A stretch of DNA of 64,000 bases from Reichenbachiella sp. 5M10 (GCF_002742335.1 NZ_MDGR01000007.1:4566785-4630784), one strand, 5' to 3'. Shown: positions 25,837 through 35,323, numbered from the stretch's first letter. The notes: generated from the sequence alone by a model not told the origin. Translations and numbers: made by a program.

Positions 25837-27510
25837 ATGCTAAAGTATAGACAAATCTATTATAGAATCGCCTTGGTGTTGCTTTTCGTCCCAAAGTTGG
25901 GGTTGGCCCAGCGCTACACCGTGGAAACGCATGGATTGCCGGAGCGTTTTGCTGTGCATGAGCTGTCGGTTGATTCTGCTGAGGTAGTACCGCTGTCTCG
26001 GGAGATTGTGGATCGATTGAGAGGAGAGGGGTTTTGGTTGTCGGGGTTGGATAGTCTCAGCTATGGTAAGGACACGGTCGCGTTGTATTATTACACTGGA
26101 GGAGTGTATGACAAGATTTGTTTTGATTTTGTGGAGCAAGGTACCGAAGTGGCTATCGAAGAACAGAAGCGGTTTTTTCGCCATGAGCGCAGTATAGATC
26201 AGGTGCAGGATCGTATGGAGGCTGTATTGGAGCACTACGAAAACAACGGATATCCCTTTGCTTCTGTGGCGGTGGATTCTGCAGGGCTAGATGGAGATGA
26301 GTTGTATGTGAGGTTGCGGGTGGATCCAGGGATGTTGATTCGGTTTGATTCGTTGACTGTGACTCCAGGAGGAGTGCTCAAAGCACGCTTTTTGAGTAGG
26401 TACCTAGGCTTGGCATACGACCGCTACTACAGCGAGCAGCAGGTGCAGAGCATCGCGGCACGTATCGAGAATTTGCCCGCCGTGACGCTGGTTGATGTTC
26501 GCAGCACGTTTCAGTTGCGCCGCTCCAAAATAGAATTGGAGCTCAAGCCAGAGAAAGTGAATCATTTTGATGGCATCATTGGTTTTGTGCCTGCCAATGA
26601 TGAGACCAACAAGATAGAGGTGACGGGAGAAATCAACTTGAGTATAAAAAACCTGTTTCAGTCTGCCAAGCAATTCGAGTTTCATTGGGAAAAGTATACA
26701 CAAAACTCGCAGTTCTTGACGGCCAATTATCTGAGCCCAGCGCTGTTTGGTTCTCCATTGGACTTGTATTTGGCTTATGACCAAATCAAGCAGGATACTT
26801 TGTTTTCGAATCGAAGTTTGCAAGTTGCCTTTGATTACTACCCGACAGGGCATAGCAAGCTTCGTGTGAGTTATGAAAACGAACTGGGCAATGAACTGAA
26901 TGATGAGAGTGGACAGAGCGGTGATTTCAGAATTGATTACTACGGATTGGCGGGGCAATTTTGGAAACTGGATAATCGTCGCAGACCGAAGCAAGGGGTG
27001 GCACTGTCTGTCACGAGCCAGGTAGGCTACAAACGCATCGATCAGGACAGCGTCTCACAGGCAGAGGCTACACAGTACAGTCTGACGAGCAAGCTGGCAC
27101 TGTATCAAAAAGTAAGGAAGCGCTCCGTGTTGTATGCAGGGCTGAGTGCAGGCTGGTTGGAGAGTGACTGGCTCTACCTCAACGACCTCTACCGCCTTGG
27201 AGGTTTGCGATCCATTCGTGGTTTCAATGAGAATGACTTTTATGCGTCTCACTATGCTTATACGAATTTGGAATGGCGTTTTTATTTGGAGGACCAGTCG
27301 TATCTCGTTGCATTTTATGATCAGGGTTTTTTGGGCTATGATATCGTCAACGGGTCCTATTCGGATCGTCCCTCAGGGGTCGGTGTAGGGATGCAGTTCA
27401 ATACGGCAGGGGGTGATTTTTTGATATTGTATGGCTTGGGTAAGCGTCAAAACCAAAGCTTTTCATTTGATTCCTCCAAAATCCATTTTGGATATACCGC
27501 TTTATTTTGA
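25837..27510 (+). CDS. Omp85/BamA-TamA family outer-membrane protein
   Basis: Surface-antigen type beta-barrel with periplasmic POTRA-like repeats. ATG 25837 gives a signal peptide (RIALVLLFVPKLGLAQ) and 557 residues; an earlier start at 25804 would overlap hemW. The N-terminal half has POTRA-like alpha/beta segments (for example VLEHYENNGYPFASVAVD, VKARFLSRYLG-like GGVLKARFLSRYLG). The C-terminal barrel carries the Omp85 L6 motif LGGLRSIRGFNEN (R461-G462-F463). It is shorter than BamA (about 800 residues), so more likely a TamA-like or lineage-specific Omp85 protein that helps insert or translocate outer-membrane proteins or lipids. It precedes a WecA-like gene but with a 44-bp gap. Confidence 0.88.
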   Translation: MLKYRQIYYRIALVLLFVPKLGLAQRYTVETHGLPERFAVHELSVDSAEVVPLSREIVDRLRGEGFWLSGLDSLSYGKDTVALYYYTGGVYDKICFDFVEQGTEVAIEEQKRFFRHERSIDQVQDRMEAVLEHYENNGYPFASVAVDSAGLDGDELYVRLRVDPGMLIRFDSLTVTPGGVLKARFLSRYLGLAYDRYYSEQQVQSIAARIENLPAVTLVDVRSTFQLRRSKIELELKPEKVNHFDGIIGFVPANDETNKIEVTGEINLSIKNLFQSAKQFEFHWEKYTQNSQFLTANYLSPALFGSPLDLYLAYDQIKQDTLFSNRSLQVAFDYYPTGHSKLRVSYENELGNELNDESGQSGDFRIDYYGLAGQFWKLDNRRRPKQGVALSVTSQVGYKRIDQDSVSQAEATQYSLTSKLALYQKVRKRSVLYAGLSAGWLESDWLYLNDLYRLGGLRSIRGFNENDFYASHYAYTNLEWRFYLEDQSYLVAFYDQGFLGYDIVNGSYSDRPSGVGVGMQFNTAGGDFLILYGLGKRQNQSFSFDSSKIHFGYTALF

Positions 27511-27554
27511 AAACCATGTTTTAATTCACTTACTTTGACAGCCAAATCCAGTAT

Positions 27555-28580
27555 ATGATTGAATCACTACTTATTTTCTTTTGGGCACTTCTATTGTCCA
27601 TGTTTTCGATCCCGACCATCATCAGCGTAGCACATAGCAAACGGATCTTGGATGAACCTGATTTTAGAAAGCACCATGATATCAACACGCCGCGATTGGG
27701 AGGGTTAGGTGTTTTTGCGGGCTTCATGACTGGAGTAGCTATTTTTGGAGAGATGACGATGGGTGTGCAACAATTGCTCGCAGGGAGTTTGATCATATTT
27801 TTTGTAGGGGTCAAGGATGACATCAATGGGGTGTCGGTATTCAAGAAATTTTTTGTACAAGTACTGGCCGCAGGCATCGTGCTGTTTTATGCCGATATCC
27901 GTATCACGAGTTTTCAAGGCCTTTTCGGGGTGTATGATTTGGATGTAGGGATCAGTTACGCCTTTACTTTTTTGGTCATCCTCTGCGTGACCAATGCAGT
28001 CAATCTTATCGATGGTGTCAATGGTTTGGCAGGAACAATCGTTGTAATTATTTGCTTAACTTTTGGCGTGTATTTCTTCCTGTATGGAGTCAGGGGATAT
28101 GCCTTTGTCGCGTTTGCTTTGGCAGGAGGTATGGTGGGGTTTCTACGGTACAATCTGGGAGAGGCCAAGGTTTTTATGGGTGACACGGGGGCATTGGTCA
28201 GTGGGTTTATTATATCGATACTGGCGATTCATTTTATCGAGATGAATACTGTACAAGCTGCACCGGCATTGACCATTGGGATACTTTTTGTGCCGATATT
28301 CGATACGGTCCGGGTGTTTCTAATTCGTGTGTACAACGGTGTTTCTCCTTTCATGCCTGATCGCAACCATATCCACCATTACTTGGGTGACTTGGGGCTT
28401 TCTCACACGCAGACTGTGGTGTTTTTGGGCATTCTCAACCTCGTAGTGATACTTATGTTGAGGTATTATTCTTTCCTTGGCAACTCCGTATTGCTCGTAT
28501 GCTTAGGAGTTTTTGCTGTGATTTTCAGCGTGGTGCTGGAGTTTTTGGTTCGCAGACGCAAGAAGCATAACCATGCGTAA
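27555..28580 (+). CDS. MraY/WecA-like undecaprenyl-phosphate sugar-1-phosphate transferase
   Basis: Polyprenyl-phosphate N-acetylhexosamine-1-phosphate transferase of the glycosyltransferase 4 family; starts lipid-linked glycan synthesis at the inner membrane. About ten or eleven membrane helices in 341 residues. Conserved cytoplasmic motifs are visible: DEPDFRKHHDINTPRLGG (33-50), the Mg-binding D88/D89 (VGVKDDI), NLIDGVNGLAG (150-160), FMGDTGAL with D210, and the HIHH motif at 272-275 (PDRNHIHHYLG). The HIHH sequence and length favour WecA-type over MraY. It overlaps the DUF4271 gene by 8 nt, so the two are translationally linked. The sugar substrate is not determinable. Confidence 0.92.
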   Translation: MIESLLIFFWALLLSMFSIPTIISVAHSKRILDEPDFRKHHDINTPRLGGLGVFAGFMTGVAIFGEMTMGVQQLLAGSLIIFFVGVKDDINGVSVFKKFFVQVLAAGIVLFYADIRITSFQGLFGVYDLDVGISYAFTFLVILCVTNAVNLIDGVNGLAGTIVVIICLTFGVYFFLYGVRGYAFVAFALAGGMVGFLRYNLGEAKVFMGDTGALVSGFIISILAIHFIEMNTVQAAPALTIGILFVPIFDTVRVFLIRVYNGVSPFMPDRNHIHHYLGDLGLSHTQTVVFLGILNLVVILMLRYYSFLGNSVLLVCLGVFAVIFSVVLEFLVRRRKKHNHA

Positions 28581-29712
28581 TTTAGTTTCCTTCTTTTTTG
28601 TGGGATTACTGCTGCTAATAGGGCAAGCGGCTTGGGCGCAAAAGACCCTGCACGTTGTAGAAGACCTGAAGTATTCTTGGAAGAGCTACGACGAAAAGTT
28701 GGAGCAATGGATACCCTATTTGAGTACTTCGGAGAGTCATGCTGTAGCAGTAGTCTTGGATTTGAATGACTACCAAGGTAGCGAACTATTGTTGGTTTGC
28801 CCTGAGGGATACTCTCTATTCATACAGGGGCAATTGGTTCATGTGACTGCTGATTCTGATTCTTTGTTTTGGTCCATAGATAGTTTGAAGGAGGCCTACC
28901 GTTCGCCTCGTATACGTGTAGGACTGTTTAGCCAGCAGTGGCAAGCGGCACAGGTTCAGACACAAGTGGTGCGTAGGGCGGAGCACTTGCTTTTTGAAGG
29001 GGAGGGCTTGATGCACTATTGGACACGTGGTACGAGAAAAAACGGAGACGTGATGATCCTAAGTTCGCTTTTGATTTTTGCGATGATGGTCATTTTTAGG
29101 ACGTCTTTGTATCGATCTTTTCGAGAGTACTTTTCTATTGGTCGAGCATTTGCGGTACGGCAGAGGTTTGAACTGATCGCTTCTCAGTCGCCATTCTCTT
29201 TGGTCAACATTGGATTTATGTTGCTTTATGCGCTGTTTGTGGGAGGTACGATGATCAATGTTTTGTTGAAATTTCCGGCATATGCCACTTCGACCGTATG
29301 GGGGATAGAACTGTCCAGTGCGTCAGCGGTCATGGCCGGGGTATATGCGTCTGGGGGAGCATTTGTAGCGATTTTGCTCAAGGCTCCATTGATCGAAGTT
29401 TTGACCCGGGTGTTCAATTTTCAAAAGTACAGTGAGGTTCACTTCTTTGCTTATTTCCGACTGTCTCTCTTGATTGCTTTTTTTAGTTTTTTAGGGAGTA
29501 TTCTTTTGTTTGTTTCTTCGTACTCAGTTTCGCTGTATCTGTTTGAGGTGTTTCAGTGGGGGGTGTTGAGCCTGTTGGTTACGAGGCTGGTATTGATGTA
29601 TTTGGTTTTAAATAACCACTATAGTTTTCGAAAACTACATTTAATTTCCTACCTTTGCAGCTCAGAAATTATCCCACTGATTATTTTCGTAAAAACTCTT
29701 TTAGGTAAATAA
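28573..29712 (+). CDS. DUF4271 domain membrane protein
   Basis: Bacteroidota-specific membrane protein of unknown function. A signal peptide (VSFFFVGLLLLIGQAAWAQ) is followed by about 140 periplasmic residues and then about six or seven membrane helices (for example VMILSSLLIFAMMVIF, SLVNIGFMLLYALFVGG, LSLLIAFFSFLGSILLFVSS) that constitute DUF4271, ending in YLCSSEIIPLIIFVKTLL. DUF4271 genes are commonly found next to hemD in this phylum, which is the case here (23-nt gap). It starts within the last codons of the WecA-like gene. Length 379. The function has not been established, and I infer only an envelope location. Confidence 0.85.
   Translation: MRNLVSFFFVGLLLLIGQAAWAQKTLHVVEDLKYSWKSYDEKLEQWIPYLSTSESHAVAVVLDLNDYQGSELLLVCPEGYSLFIQGQLVHVTADSDSLFWSIDSLKEAYRSPRIRVGLFSQQWQAAQVQTQVVRRAEHLLFEGEGLMHYWTRGTRKNGDVMILSSLLIFAMMVIFRTSLYRSFREYFSIGRAFAVRQRFELIASQSPFSLVNIGFMLLYALFVGGTMINVLLKFPAYATSTVWGIELSSASAVMAGVYASGGAFVAILLKAPLIEVLTRVFNFQKYSEVHFFAYFRLSLLIAFFSFLGSILLFVSSYSVSLYLFEVFQWGVLSLLVTRLVLMYLVLNNHYSFRKLHLISYLCSSEIIPLIIFVKTLLGK
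29650..29657 (+). promoter_or_regulatory. Putative -7 element (TACCTTTG) for hemD
   Basis: Exact TAnnTTTG match inside the last codons of the DUF4271 gene, 78 nt before the hemD start. The region 17-25 bp upstream is T-rich (GTTTTCG) but holds no exact TTTG. It suggests hemD can be transcribed separately from its upstream neighbours. Confidence 0.45.
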
Positions 29713-29735
29713 ATAGTTCACAAAAGGTCATAGGA

Positions 29736-30521
29736 ATGAGTGAAGAATTATTGACAGAAAACAAGGCTAGATTAAAGAAAGTAGAAAGTATACTGGTGTC
29801 GCAACCTAAGCCTTCGGACGACAAGTCCCCTTATGTCGCGCTGGCAGAAAAGTACAACTTGAAAATTGATTTTAGGCCCTTTATCCAGATCGACCCAGTC
29901 GACATCAAGGAGTTTAGAAAACAAAAAATTGACATCCTAGGCCATACGGCGGTGATTTTCACGAGTAGAAATGCCGTAGATCATTTCTTTAGGTTGGCCA
30001 CAGAGAGCAAAGTTGAGATTCCTTCTGACATGAAGTACTTCTGTATTTCTGAGCAGACGGCCAACTATCTCCAAAAGTATATCGTGATTCGTAAGAGAAA
30101 GATTTTTACTGGAGAGCGTACAGCAGGTGACTTGATTGAGATTTTGAAAAAGCACAAGAATGAGAAGTTTATCTTCCCATGCTCCAATATTAGAAAAGAC
30201 GACATTCCAAGTTTTCTCGAAGAAGGAGGTTATACGTATTCTGAAGCGATCATCTACAAAACTGTTGCTAGTGATCTATCAGATCTAGATGATGTCAAGT
30301 ATGATATCATTGCTTTCTTTAGTCCTTCTGGAATTAATTCACTATTGGTCAATTTCCCTGACTTCAAACAAGAGGATACACGTATCGCGGCATTTGGTCC
30401 CACGACTGCAAAGGCCGTGCATGACGCAGATTTGATTTTGGATATTGAAGCGCCTTTGCCGAATGCACCTTCTATGACAGGAGCAATAGAGCTCTATATC
30501 AAGGCGGTGAAGAAGGCCTAA
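29736..30521 (+). CDS. hemD: Uroporphyrinogen-III synthase
   Basis: Converts hydroxymethylbilane to uroporphyrinogen III in tetrapyrrole synthesis. The 261-residue protein has the two-lobed HemD pattern: VESILVSQPKP at the start, TAVIFTSRNAVDHFF near 70-85, the inter-domain GERTAGDLIEIL, and C-terminal DIIAFFSPSGINSLL and IAAFGPTTAKAV. HemD sequences are poorly conserved, so the segments SRNAV, SPSG and GPTTA are the best identifiers. It has a 23-nt gap to DUF4271 and a possible promoter inside that gene. It is 89 bp upstream of the porP/sprF-like gene on the same strand, separated by an inverted repeat. Confidence 0.9.
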   Translation: MSEELLTENKARLKKVESILVSQPKPSDDKSPYVALAEKYNLKIDFRPFIQIDPVDIKEFRKQKIDILGHTAVIFTSRNAVDHFFRLATESKVEIPSDMKYFCISEQTANYLQKYIVIRKRKIFTGERTAGDLIEILKKHKNEKFIFPCSNIRKDDIPSFLEEGGYTYSEAIIYKTVASDLSDLDDVKYDIIAFFSPSGINSLLVNFPDFKQEDTRIAAFGPTTAKAVHDADLILDIEAPLPNAPSMTGAIELYIKAVKKA

Positions 30522-30540
30522 GACATTCATTCGCAAAAGC

Positions 30541-30600
30541 TAAAACAAAGAAGAAATTGTAGCTGTTTTTTCTTATAATTACTTTTCATTCTTTGTTTTA
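30541..30600. repeat. 12-bp perfect inverted repeat between hemD and the porP-like gene
   Basis: TAAAACAAAGAA (30541-30552) and TTCTTTGTTTTA (30589-30600), separated by 36 nt, filling most of the 89-bp gap. The right arm is followed by ACTTTTTGTC and contains CTTTG, close to a -7 element. It could be a weak terminator for hemD or an operator around the promoter of the T9SS gene cluster. Confidence 0.55.
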
Positions 30601-30610
30601 ACTTTTTGTC

Positions 30611-31582
30611 ATGCCAAATCGGATTTTATTGCTTCTGTCAATATGTTTCTGCGTCCATTCCGCATCTGGACAGCAAGATCCGGTTTTCAGCCATTTCATG
30701 TTCAACCCTTACTATGCTAGTCCAGCTTTGACGACTATGGATGGGGTCTCTAGTGTTTCGCTCATCAGTCGAAACCAATGGACAGGTTATGAGACCTCTT
30801 TTGAGAATGAAGGAGGAGCTCCTACGACACAGTTTCTCAATTATTCATCCCTCCTGCGTATCAAAGATACAGCATTAGGAATAGGAGGGACCTTCATCTA
30901 TGATGAGTTGGGCCCACGCCAGGACGTCTATGTGCAGCTGTCTCTAGCCTATCACTATGATATGCCGAGAGGACGGGTGAGTTTTGGGCTGAGACCGACT
31001 TTGGTTAATCGGAGATTGGACTTTACAGCGTTGGTCGCGGTAGATCCCGATGACCCGACAAATTTCAACCAACTCGGGACGGAGTCTCAGTTCAAGCCTG
31101 ACTTAGCCGGGGGGATAGCTTATTCCACCAATGATTATGTCGTTGCATTGGGCGTAGATCATTTGATTACCCCTGCGTTTGATTATGGAGTAGATGGCTT
31201 GGCTGCAGAGGATCCGCAGCGAATGGTTTATAGCTTGTACGCTAGTTTGAATTACCGTTTTTCTCAAGACGTGATGTTAGTGCCAGCGTTGCTTGTGAAA
31301 ACCAACATAGACGGGCATAGTTATGATGTGAGTGCTCGTGCGGTCTATCAAGAGAAGCTTTGGGTAGGTTTGTCCTATCGTGATTTCGAGGCGGTTACTT
31401 TTATGCTAGGTTGCTCTTTTCTTCAAGACAAAAGCCTAAGTGTAGGCTATGCGTTTGATTATACGGTGCTTAACCAAGAGTACAAGCAGGCCACTTCGCA
31501 CGAGCTTTTTGTGCGATACAATTTGCCAACTCTCAATTCTCGAACAAAAAAAATCATCAGAACCCCAAGGTTTAGGTTTTAA
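30611..31582 (+). CDS. porP: PorP/SprF family type IX secretion membrane protein
   Basis: Outer-membrane beta-barrel of the PorP/SprF family (Bac_OMP_PorP), which in T9SS organisms assists export or anchoring of particular substrates. Signal peptide ends at SASGQ, followed by the family hallmark QDPVFSHFMFNPYYASPALTT. Further typical segments are SRNQWTGYE, GGTFIYDELGPR, and a run of alternating strands to the C-terminal SHELFVRYNL. 323 residues is normal. It is 186 bp upstream of gldK; in several Bacteroidota porP is linked to the gldKLMN genes, as here. Several PorP/SprF paralogs usually exist per genome, so the precise name porP is by location. Confidence 0.9.
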   Translation: MPNRILLLLSICFCVHSASGQQDPVFSHFMFNPYYASPALTTMDGVSSVSLISRNQWTGYETSFENEGGAPTTQFLNYSSLLRIKDTALGIGGTFIYDELGPRQDVYVQLSLAYHYDMPRGRVSFGLRPTLVNRRLDFTALVAVDPDDPTNFNQLGTESQFKPDLAGGIAYSTNDYVVALGVDHLITPAFDYGVDGLAAEDPQRMVYSLYASLNYRFSQDVMLVPALLVKTNIDGHSYDVSARAVYQEKLWVGLSYRDFEAVTFMLGCSFLQDKSLSVGYAFDYTVLNQEYKQATSHELFVRYNLPTLNSRTKKIIRTPRFRF

Positions 31583-31669
31583 AAGAGCTTTTTTCGGCTT
31601 AACATTGTGATCGCAAGTATTGATTTTTATTTTCTAAATAAAAGTATAATTTTAAAGGCTGTAAATCGT

Positions 31670-31687
31670 GTTTCCATTTTTGGAAAC
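31670..31687. repeat. Short hairpin upstream of gldK
   Basis: GTTTCC (31670-31675) and GGAAAC (31682-31687) around ATTTTT, in the very AT-rich 186-bp gap between the porP-like gene and gldK. TTTG (31701-31704) and TATATTTTG (31715-31723) follow, a loose promoter-like pair. Could be a regulator site or a 5' element of the gld operon. Confidence 0.35.
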
Positions 31688-31768
31688 ATTATATTTATGG
31701 TTTGAACTATGCAATATATTTTGTGTATACTTGTTATGTTAAAAGTGTGGATATAATATTTTCGTGTT

Positions 31769-32824
31769 ATGAATAAAATAGGTACAAGTAAAATTGTGTC
31801 ATGTCTGCTTTTACTGAGTGTGTTGATTACAGGCCAAGGGTGTAGTCTGGCCAACATGTTTGGAGGCGGAGGTGACGGTTATGATGATCGAGGAGAACTG
31901 GTAGGCTCTATGGGCCGTGAAGGTTGGGAAATGGTCAGGCCGTTTGGTATGGTTTCGATCCCTCCAGGGACGTTCCATATGGGACAAGCGGATCAAGATG
32001 TGGCTGCTACGCAGATCAACTTCAACAAACAAGTGACGATCGGTCCATTCTACATGGACGACACTGAGATCACCAACAACGAATACAGACAGTTTGTGGA
32101 TGAGATCGTAGAAGGATCAGAATCAGAATTGCCAGAGGGCTTTGTGACAGCTGATTTGGTTCCCGATTCTACGGTATGGGTACGTGATTTTACACACCAC
32201 ATGGGAGATCCGTTGATGGTGTATTATTGGTCACACCCTGCATTTGACAACTACCCAGTAGTGGGAGTCGATTGGGAAGCGGCAAAGTACTTCTGTAAAT
32301 GGAGAACGGAGCACCTCAATGAATACAGAGCGGATAGAGGTTTGTTTCCAATGCCGAACTTCAGACTTCCATCTGAAGCAGAGTGGGAGTATGCTGCTAG
32401 AGGAGGTAGAGACATGAACAAATATCCTTGGGGAGGCCCATACATCAGAAACCAAAAAGGGTGTCTTTTGGCTAATTTCAAGCCTGGAAGAGGAAACTAT
32501 TTTGATGATGGCTTTGCCTATACTTCTCCCGTGGCAACATTCTTTGCCAACGACTATGGACTATATGAAATGTCAGGTAACGTAGCGGAATGGTGCGAGG
32601 ACGCATTTGACCCTGCTTCAATGCCACTTGTGTGGGATTTGAACCCAACATTCTTCGACGAAGATCAGCCGAAAAAAGTGATCAGAGGAGGTTCGTGGAA
32701 GGACATTGCTTATTACTTAGAAACTGGAACAAGAACGTACGAATACAAAGACTCTACTAGAGCTTCCATCGGTTTTAGATGTGCCATGACACATCTAGGA
32801 AGATCAAGTGGATCAGAGTTTTAA
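31769..32824 (+). CDS. gldK: Gliding motility lipoprotein GldK (T9SS ring component)
   Basis: Outer-membrane-associated lipoprotein which, with GldN/PorN, forms the periplasmic ring of the T9SS (PorK in Porphyromonas). The signal peptide ends at a lipobox-like TGQGC with lipidated C25. A formylglycine-generating-enzyme (SUMF1) fold covers about 59-345: VSIPPGTFHMGQ, NNEYRQFV, FRLPSEAEWEYAARGG, YEMSGNVAEWCEDAF and VIRGGSWKD. GldK proteins use this fold structurally. At 351 residues it is shorter than the Flavobacterium johnsoniae protein, from memory. First gene of a close series gldK-gldL-gldM-gldN (gaps 39, 31 and 11 nt). Confidence 0.95.
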   Translation: MNKIGTSKIVSCLLLLSVLITGQGCSLANMFGGGGDGYDDRGELVGSMGREGWEMVRPFGMVSIPPGTFHMGQADQDVAATQINFNKQVTIGPFYMDDTEITNNEYRQFVDEIVEGSESELPEGFVTADLVPDSTVWVRDFTHHMGDPLMVYYWSHPAFDNYPVVGVDWEAAKYFCKWRTEHLNEYRADRGLFPMPNFRLPSEAEWEYAARGGRDMNKYPWGGPYIRNQKGCLLANFKPGRGNYFDDGFAYTSPVATFFANDYGLYEMSGNVAEWCEDAFDPASMPLVWDLNPTFFDEDQPKKVIRGGSWKDIAYYLETGTRTYEYKDSTRASIGFRCAMTHLGRSSGSEF

Positions 32825-32863
32825 TCAAACAAAGGAATTTAATAACCTAAAATCTTTAATAAA

Positions 32864-33694
32864 ATGAGCGCAAAAAAAGGTGGACTAAAAGAGCTATTAT
32901 TTACCACAATAATGCCCAAAGTATATGGTATTGGTGCGGCAGTTGTAATTGTCGGTGCAATGTTTAAAATTCTTCACTTACCTGGAGCGGGTGAGATGTT
33001 GGGGATTGGACTGACTACAGAAGCAATTATCTTCTTCCTCAGTGCATTTGAGCCAAAGCACAATGAAATTGATTGGTCAAAGGTCTATCCAGAATTGTCT
33101 GATGATTATGACGGACCAAGAGCTCAACCTCGAGCAGCTGTTTCAGCAGGTGGTACAGGAGTCGCTCAACAAATGGATAAAATGTTGGCAGATGCCAAAG
33201 TAGGTCCAGAATTGATTAAGAGTTTAGGTGACGGAATGAAGAGTATGTCTGAATCCGCAAAAAAATTGTCTACGATCGGTGATGCTGCAGGGGCTACCAA
33301 CGAATATGCGCAAAATGTAAAGTCTGCTTCCACTTCGTTGATCAATATGAACAAAGCGTATGCTAGTACAGCGACCTCTATGGCAGCTATGGCTGATGCA
33401 TCTAAGGATGCTTCTGCATTCCACGCTCAAGTACAAAATGTAACAAAGAATTTAGGAGCATTGAATGCCGTCTATGAGATGGAATTGAAAGATGCTAACA
33501 GTCACGTGAAAGCGATGAATAAATTCTATGCGAACGTTACTTCTGCAATGGAAGGAATGGCAGAAGCAGCTAAGGACACTGAAAACTTCAGATCTGGAAT
33601 GACTAAATTGAACACGAACATCACGTCATTGAACAGTATCTATGGAAACATGCTTTCAGCTATGAGAGGTGGCGGAGATAGCTCTGCAAAGTAA
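32864..33694 (+). CDS. gldL: Gliding motility protein GldL (T9SS inner-membrane motor subunit)
   Basis: Cytoplasmic-membrane protein that with GldM forms the proton-motive-force driven motor of T9SS and gliding. Two transmembrane helices, about 18-36 (KVYGIGAAVVIVGAMFKI) and 44-63 (EMLGIGLTTEAIIFFLSAF), with a membrane glutamate E53 in the second helix in the region known to matter for proton coupling. The rest is a long, helical, Ala/Ser/Met/Asn-rich cytoplasmic domain, with repeated NMNKAY/AMNKFY-like segments that suggest coiled coil. 276 residues. Identity is reinforced by its place between gldK and gldM. Confidence 0.96.
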   Translation: MSAKKGGLKELLFTTIMPKVYGIGAAVVIVGAMFKILHLPGAGEMLGIGLTTEAIIFFLSAFEPKHNEIDWSKVYPELSDDYDGPRAQPRAAVSAGGTGVAQQMDKMLADAKVGPELIKSLGDGMKSMSESAKKLSTIGDAAGATNEYAQNVKSASTSLINMNKAYASTATSMAAMADASKDASAFHAQVQNVTKNLGALNAVYEMELKDANSHVKAMNKFYANVTSAMEGMAEAAKDTENFRSGMTKLNTNITSLNSIYGNMLSAMRGGGDSSAK

Positions 33695-33725
33695 ATCGAT
33701 CATTATAACCTAATAAGCAAGAATT

Positions 33726-35312
33726 ATGGCTGGAGGTAAGGAAACACCAAGACAGAAGATGATCGGTATGATGTACCTGGTTCTGACTGCATTGCTCGCA
33801 TTGCAAGTCAGTAGTAGTGTACTGGATAAGTTTGTCTTCATAAATCAAGCATTTGAAACGACTAACGCTGAAAATGGTGCAGAAAACACCAAAAAAGTAG
33901 AGTCTATTCAGAAGGCTGTAGGCGATGCGGGTAACCGTGAAGCGGATGTAGCAGTCTTAGACAAGGCAAAAGAGGTGCGTGAAAACACCAAGAAAATTTT
34001 GGCTGAGTTGGAAACCTACAAAGGAGAACTCATTGAGAGAACAGGTGGGAAAGATGAGAATGGCGTATTTCTGGGAATGAAGGATTACGATACATCATCT
34101 GCAATGTTTGTCAACGAAGGGAAAGGAGATGAATTGAAAGAGAAATTGAATTCATACTCGGCATACCTAAGAGAGACGACCAAAGATGAATCGATCAAGA
34201 ATATTGCCAAGGATGCAAGCGAAATAAAGGAGTTTAAAGATGATCCCAATCAACAAAGAAAGGGGTTTGCTGAGCTGAACTTTGGACACAACACGCCGAT
34301 GGCGGGTGCTTTGGCTTCACTTAGCCAATTGCAATCTGATGTCATTACTGAGGAGACTAAGGCGTTGGCTATTTTAGGAAAAGCAGTAGGGGCAGAAGAT
34401 TTGAAATTTGATCAAATTGTACCTATGGTTCGACCAGAATCAAGAATAGTGGCTGCAGGCTCTGAATATGTTGCAGATATGTTCATTGCTGCCTCTTCGT
34501 CGGGGATCAAGCCAGAAATGACTTGGAACGGCAATGAGATGGAAGTGGTTGATGGTATGGGCAAGGTTAGATTTACGGCTAAGGCTAGTAACTACGATAA
34601 AGAAGGCCTGTCTGTGCAGAGTTTTATTGGAGCAATCAAGGTGAAACTACCTGGTGGTCGTGATACGGTATTTACAGATACGATTCAGTATATCGTTTCT
34701 AAGCCAGTTATTCAGATTCAATCAGCTTCTGTTCAGGCGTTGTACCTCAATTGTGGTAATGAGCTGACTGTAAATGTCCCTGCATTGGGAACGGCTTACA
34801 ATCCTGCTTTCAGTGCCAAAGGTGGTCAGGCTATCAAAGGTGCCAATAGAGGTGACGTGACGATTGTTCCGAAGTCTGCCAAGGTTTCTTTGAGTGTATC
34901 TAGTGGCGGCAATTTGATTGGCACAGAGACTTTCCAAGTGAAGAGAATTCCAAAGCCTGAGATCACGGTCTATAGTGGAGGAAAAGAAGTGGATCTTAAA
35001 AGAGGGACAAAAGGAGCTCCTCGCTCGTTGAAGATTCAAGCAGTACCTGATGAAAGTTTTGCGCAGTTTTTGCCAAAAGATGCGAAGTTTAGAGTTGCTC
35101 AATCGGAGATTACTTTGGTACGCTCAGGACGTGCAGTAGTGAATATCAAACCAAAAGGACCAGACGTAAACTTGTCACAAATTGCAGGTCAGGCGAGAGC
35201 AGGAGATGCGATTGTGATCGAGGTGAAAAAAGTACAAAGAAGAAATTTCAAGGGTGAGATTGAGGATTTTCCTAACTTTGGCCCTAGAATTCTAACGGTG
35301 AGAATAAATTAA
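33726..35312 (+). CDS. gldM: Gliding motility protein GldM (T9SS motor/periplasmic shaft)
   Basis: Partner of GldL; a single N-terminal transmembrane helix (about 12-31, MIGMMYLVLTALLALQVSSS) anchors a long periplasmic domain series that reaches the GldK/GldN ring. The opening MAGGKETPRQKMIGMMYLVLT is characteristic. After the helix come helical D1 (NAENGAENTKKVESIQKAVG...) and then beta-rich Ig-like domains (FVPKS-type repeats, KVSLSVSSGGNLIGTETFQV, EITVYSGGKEVDLKRG). 528 residues, usual size. Located 31 nt after gldL and 11 nt before gldN. Confidence 0.96.
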   Translation: MAGGKETPRQKMIGMMYLVLTALLALQVSSSVLDKFVFINQAFETTNAENGAENTKKVESIQKAVGDAGNREADVAVLDKAKEVRENTKKILAELETYKGELIERTGGKDENGVFLGMKDYDTSSAMFVNEGKGDELKEKLNSYSAYLRETTKDESIKNIAKDASEIKEFKDDPNQQRKGFAELNFGHNTPMAGALASLSQLQSDVITEETKALAILGKAVGAEDLKFDQIVPMVRPESRIVAAGSEYVADMFIAASSSGIKPEMTWNGNEMEVVDGMGKVRFTAKASNYDKEGLSVQSFIGAIKVKLPGGRDTVFTDTIQYIVSKPVIQIQSASVQALYLNCGNELTVNVPALGTAYNPAFSAKGGQAIKGANRGDVTIVPKSAKVSLSVSSGGNLIGTETFQVKRIPKPEITVYSGGKEVDLKRGTKGAPRSLKIQAVPDESFAQFLPKDAKFRVAQSEITLVRSGRAVVNIKPKGPDVNLSQIAGQARAGDAIVIEVKKVQRRNFKGEIEDFPNFGPRILTVRIN

Positions 35313-35323
35313 ACAATTAGGTT

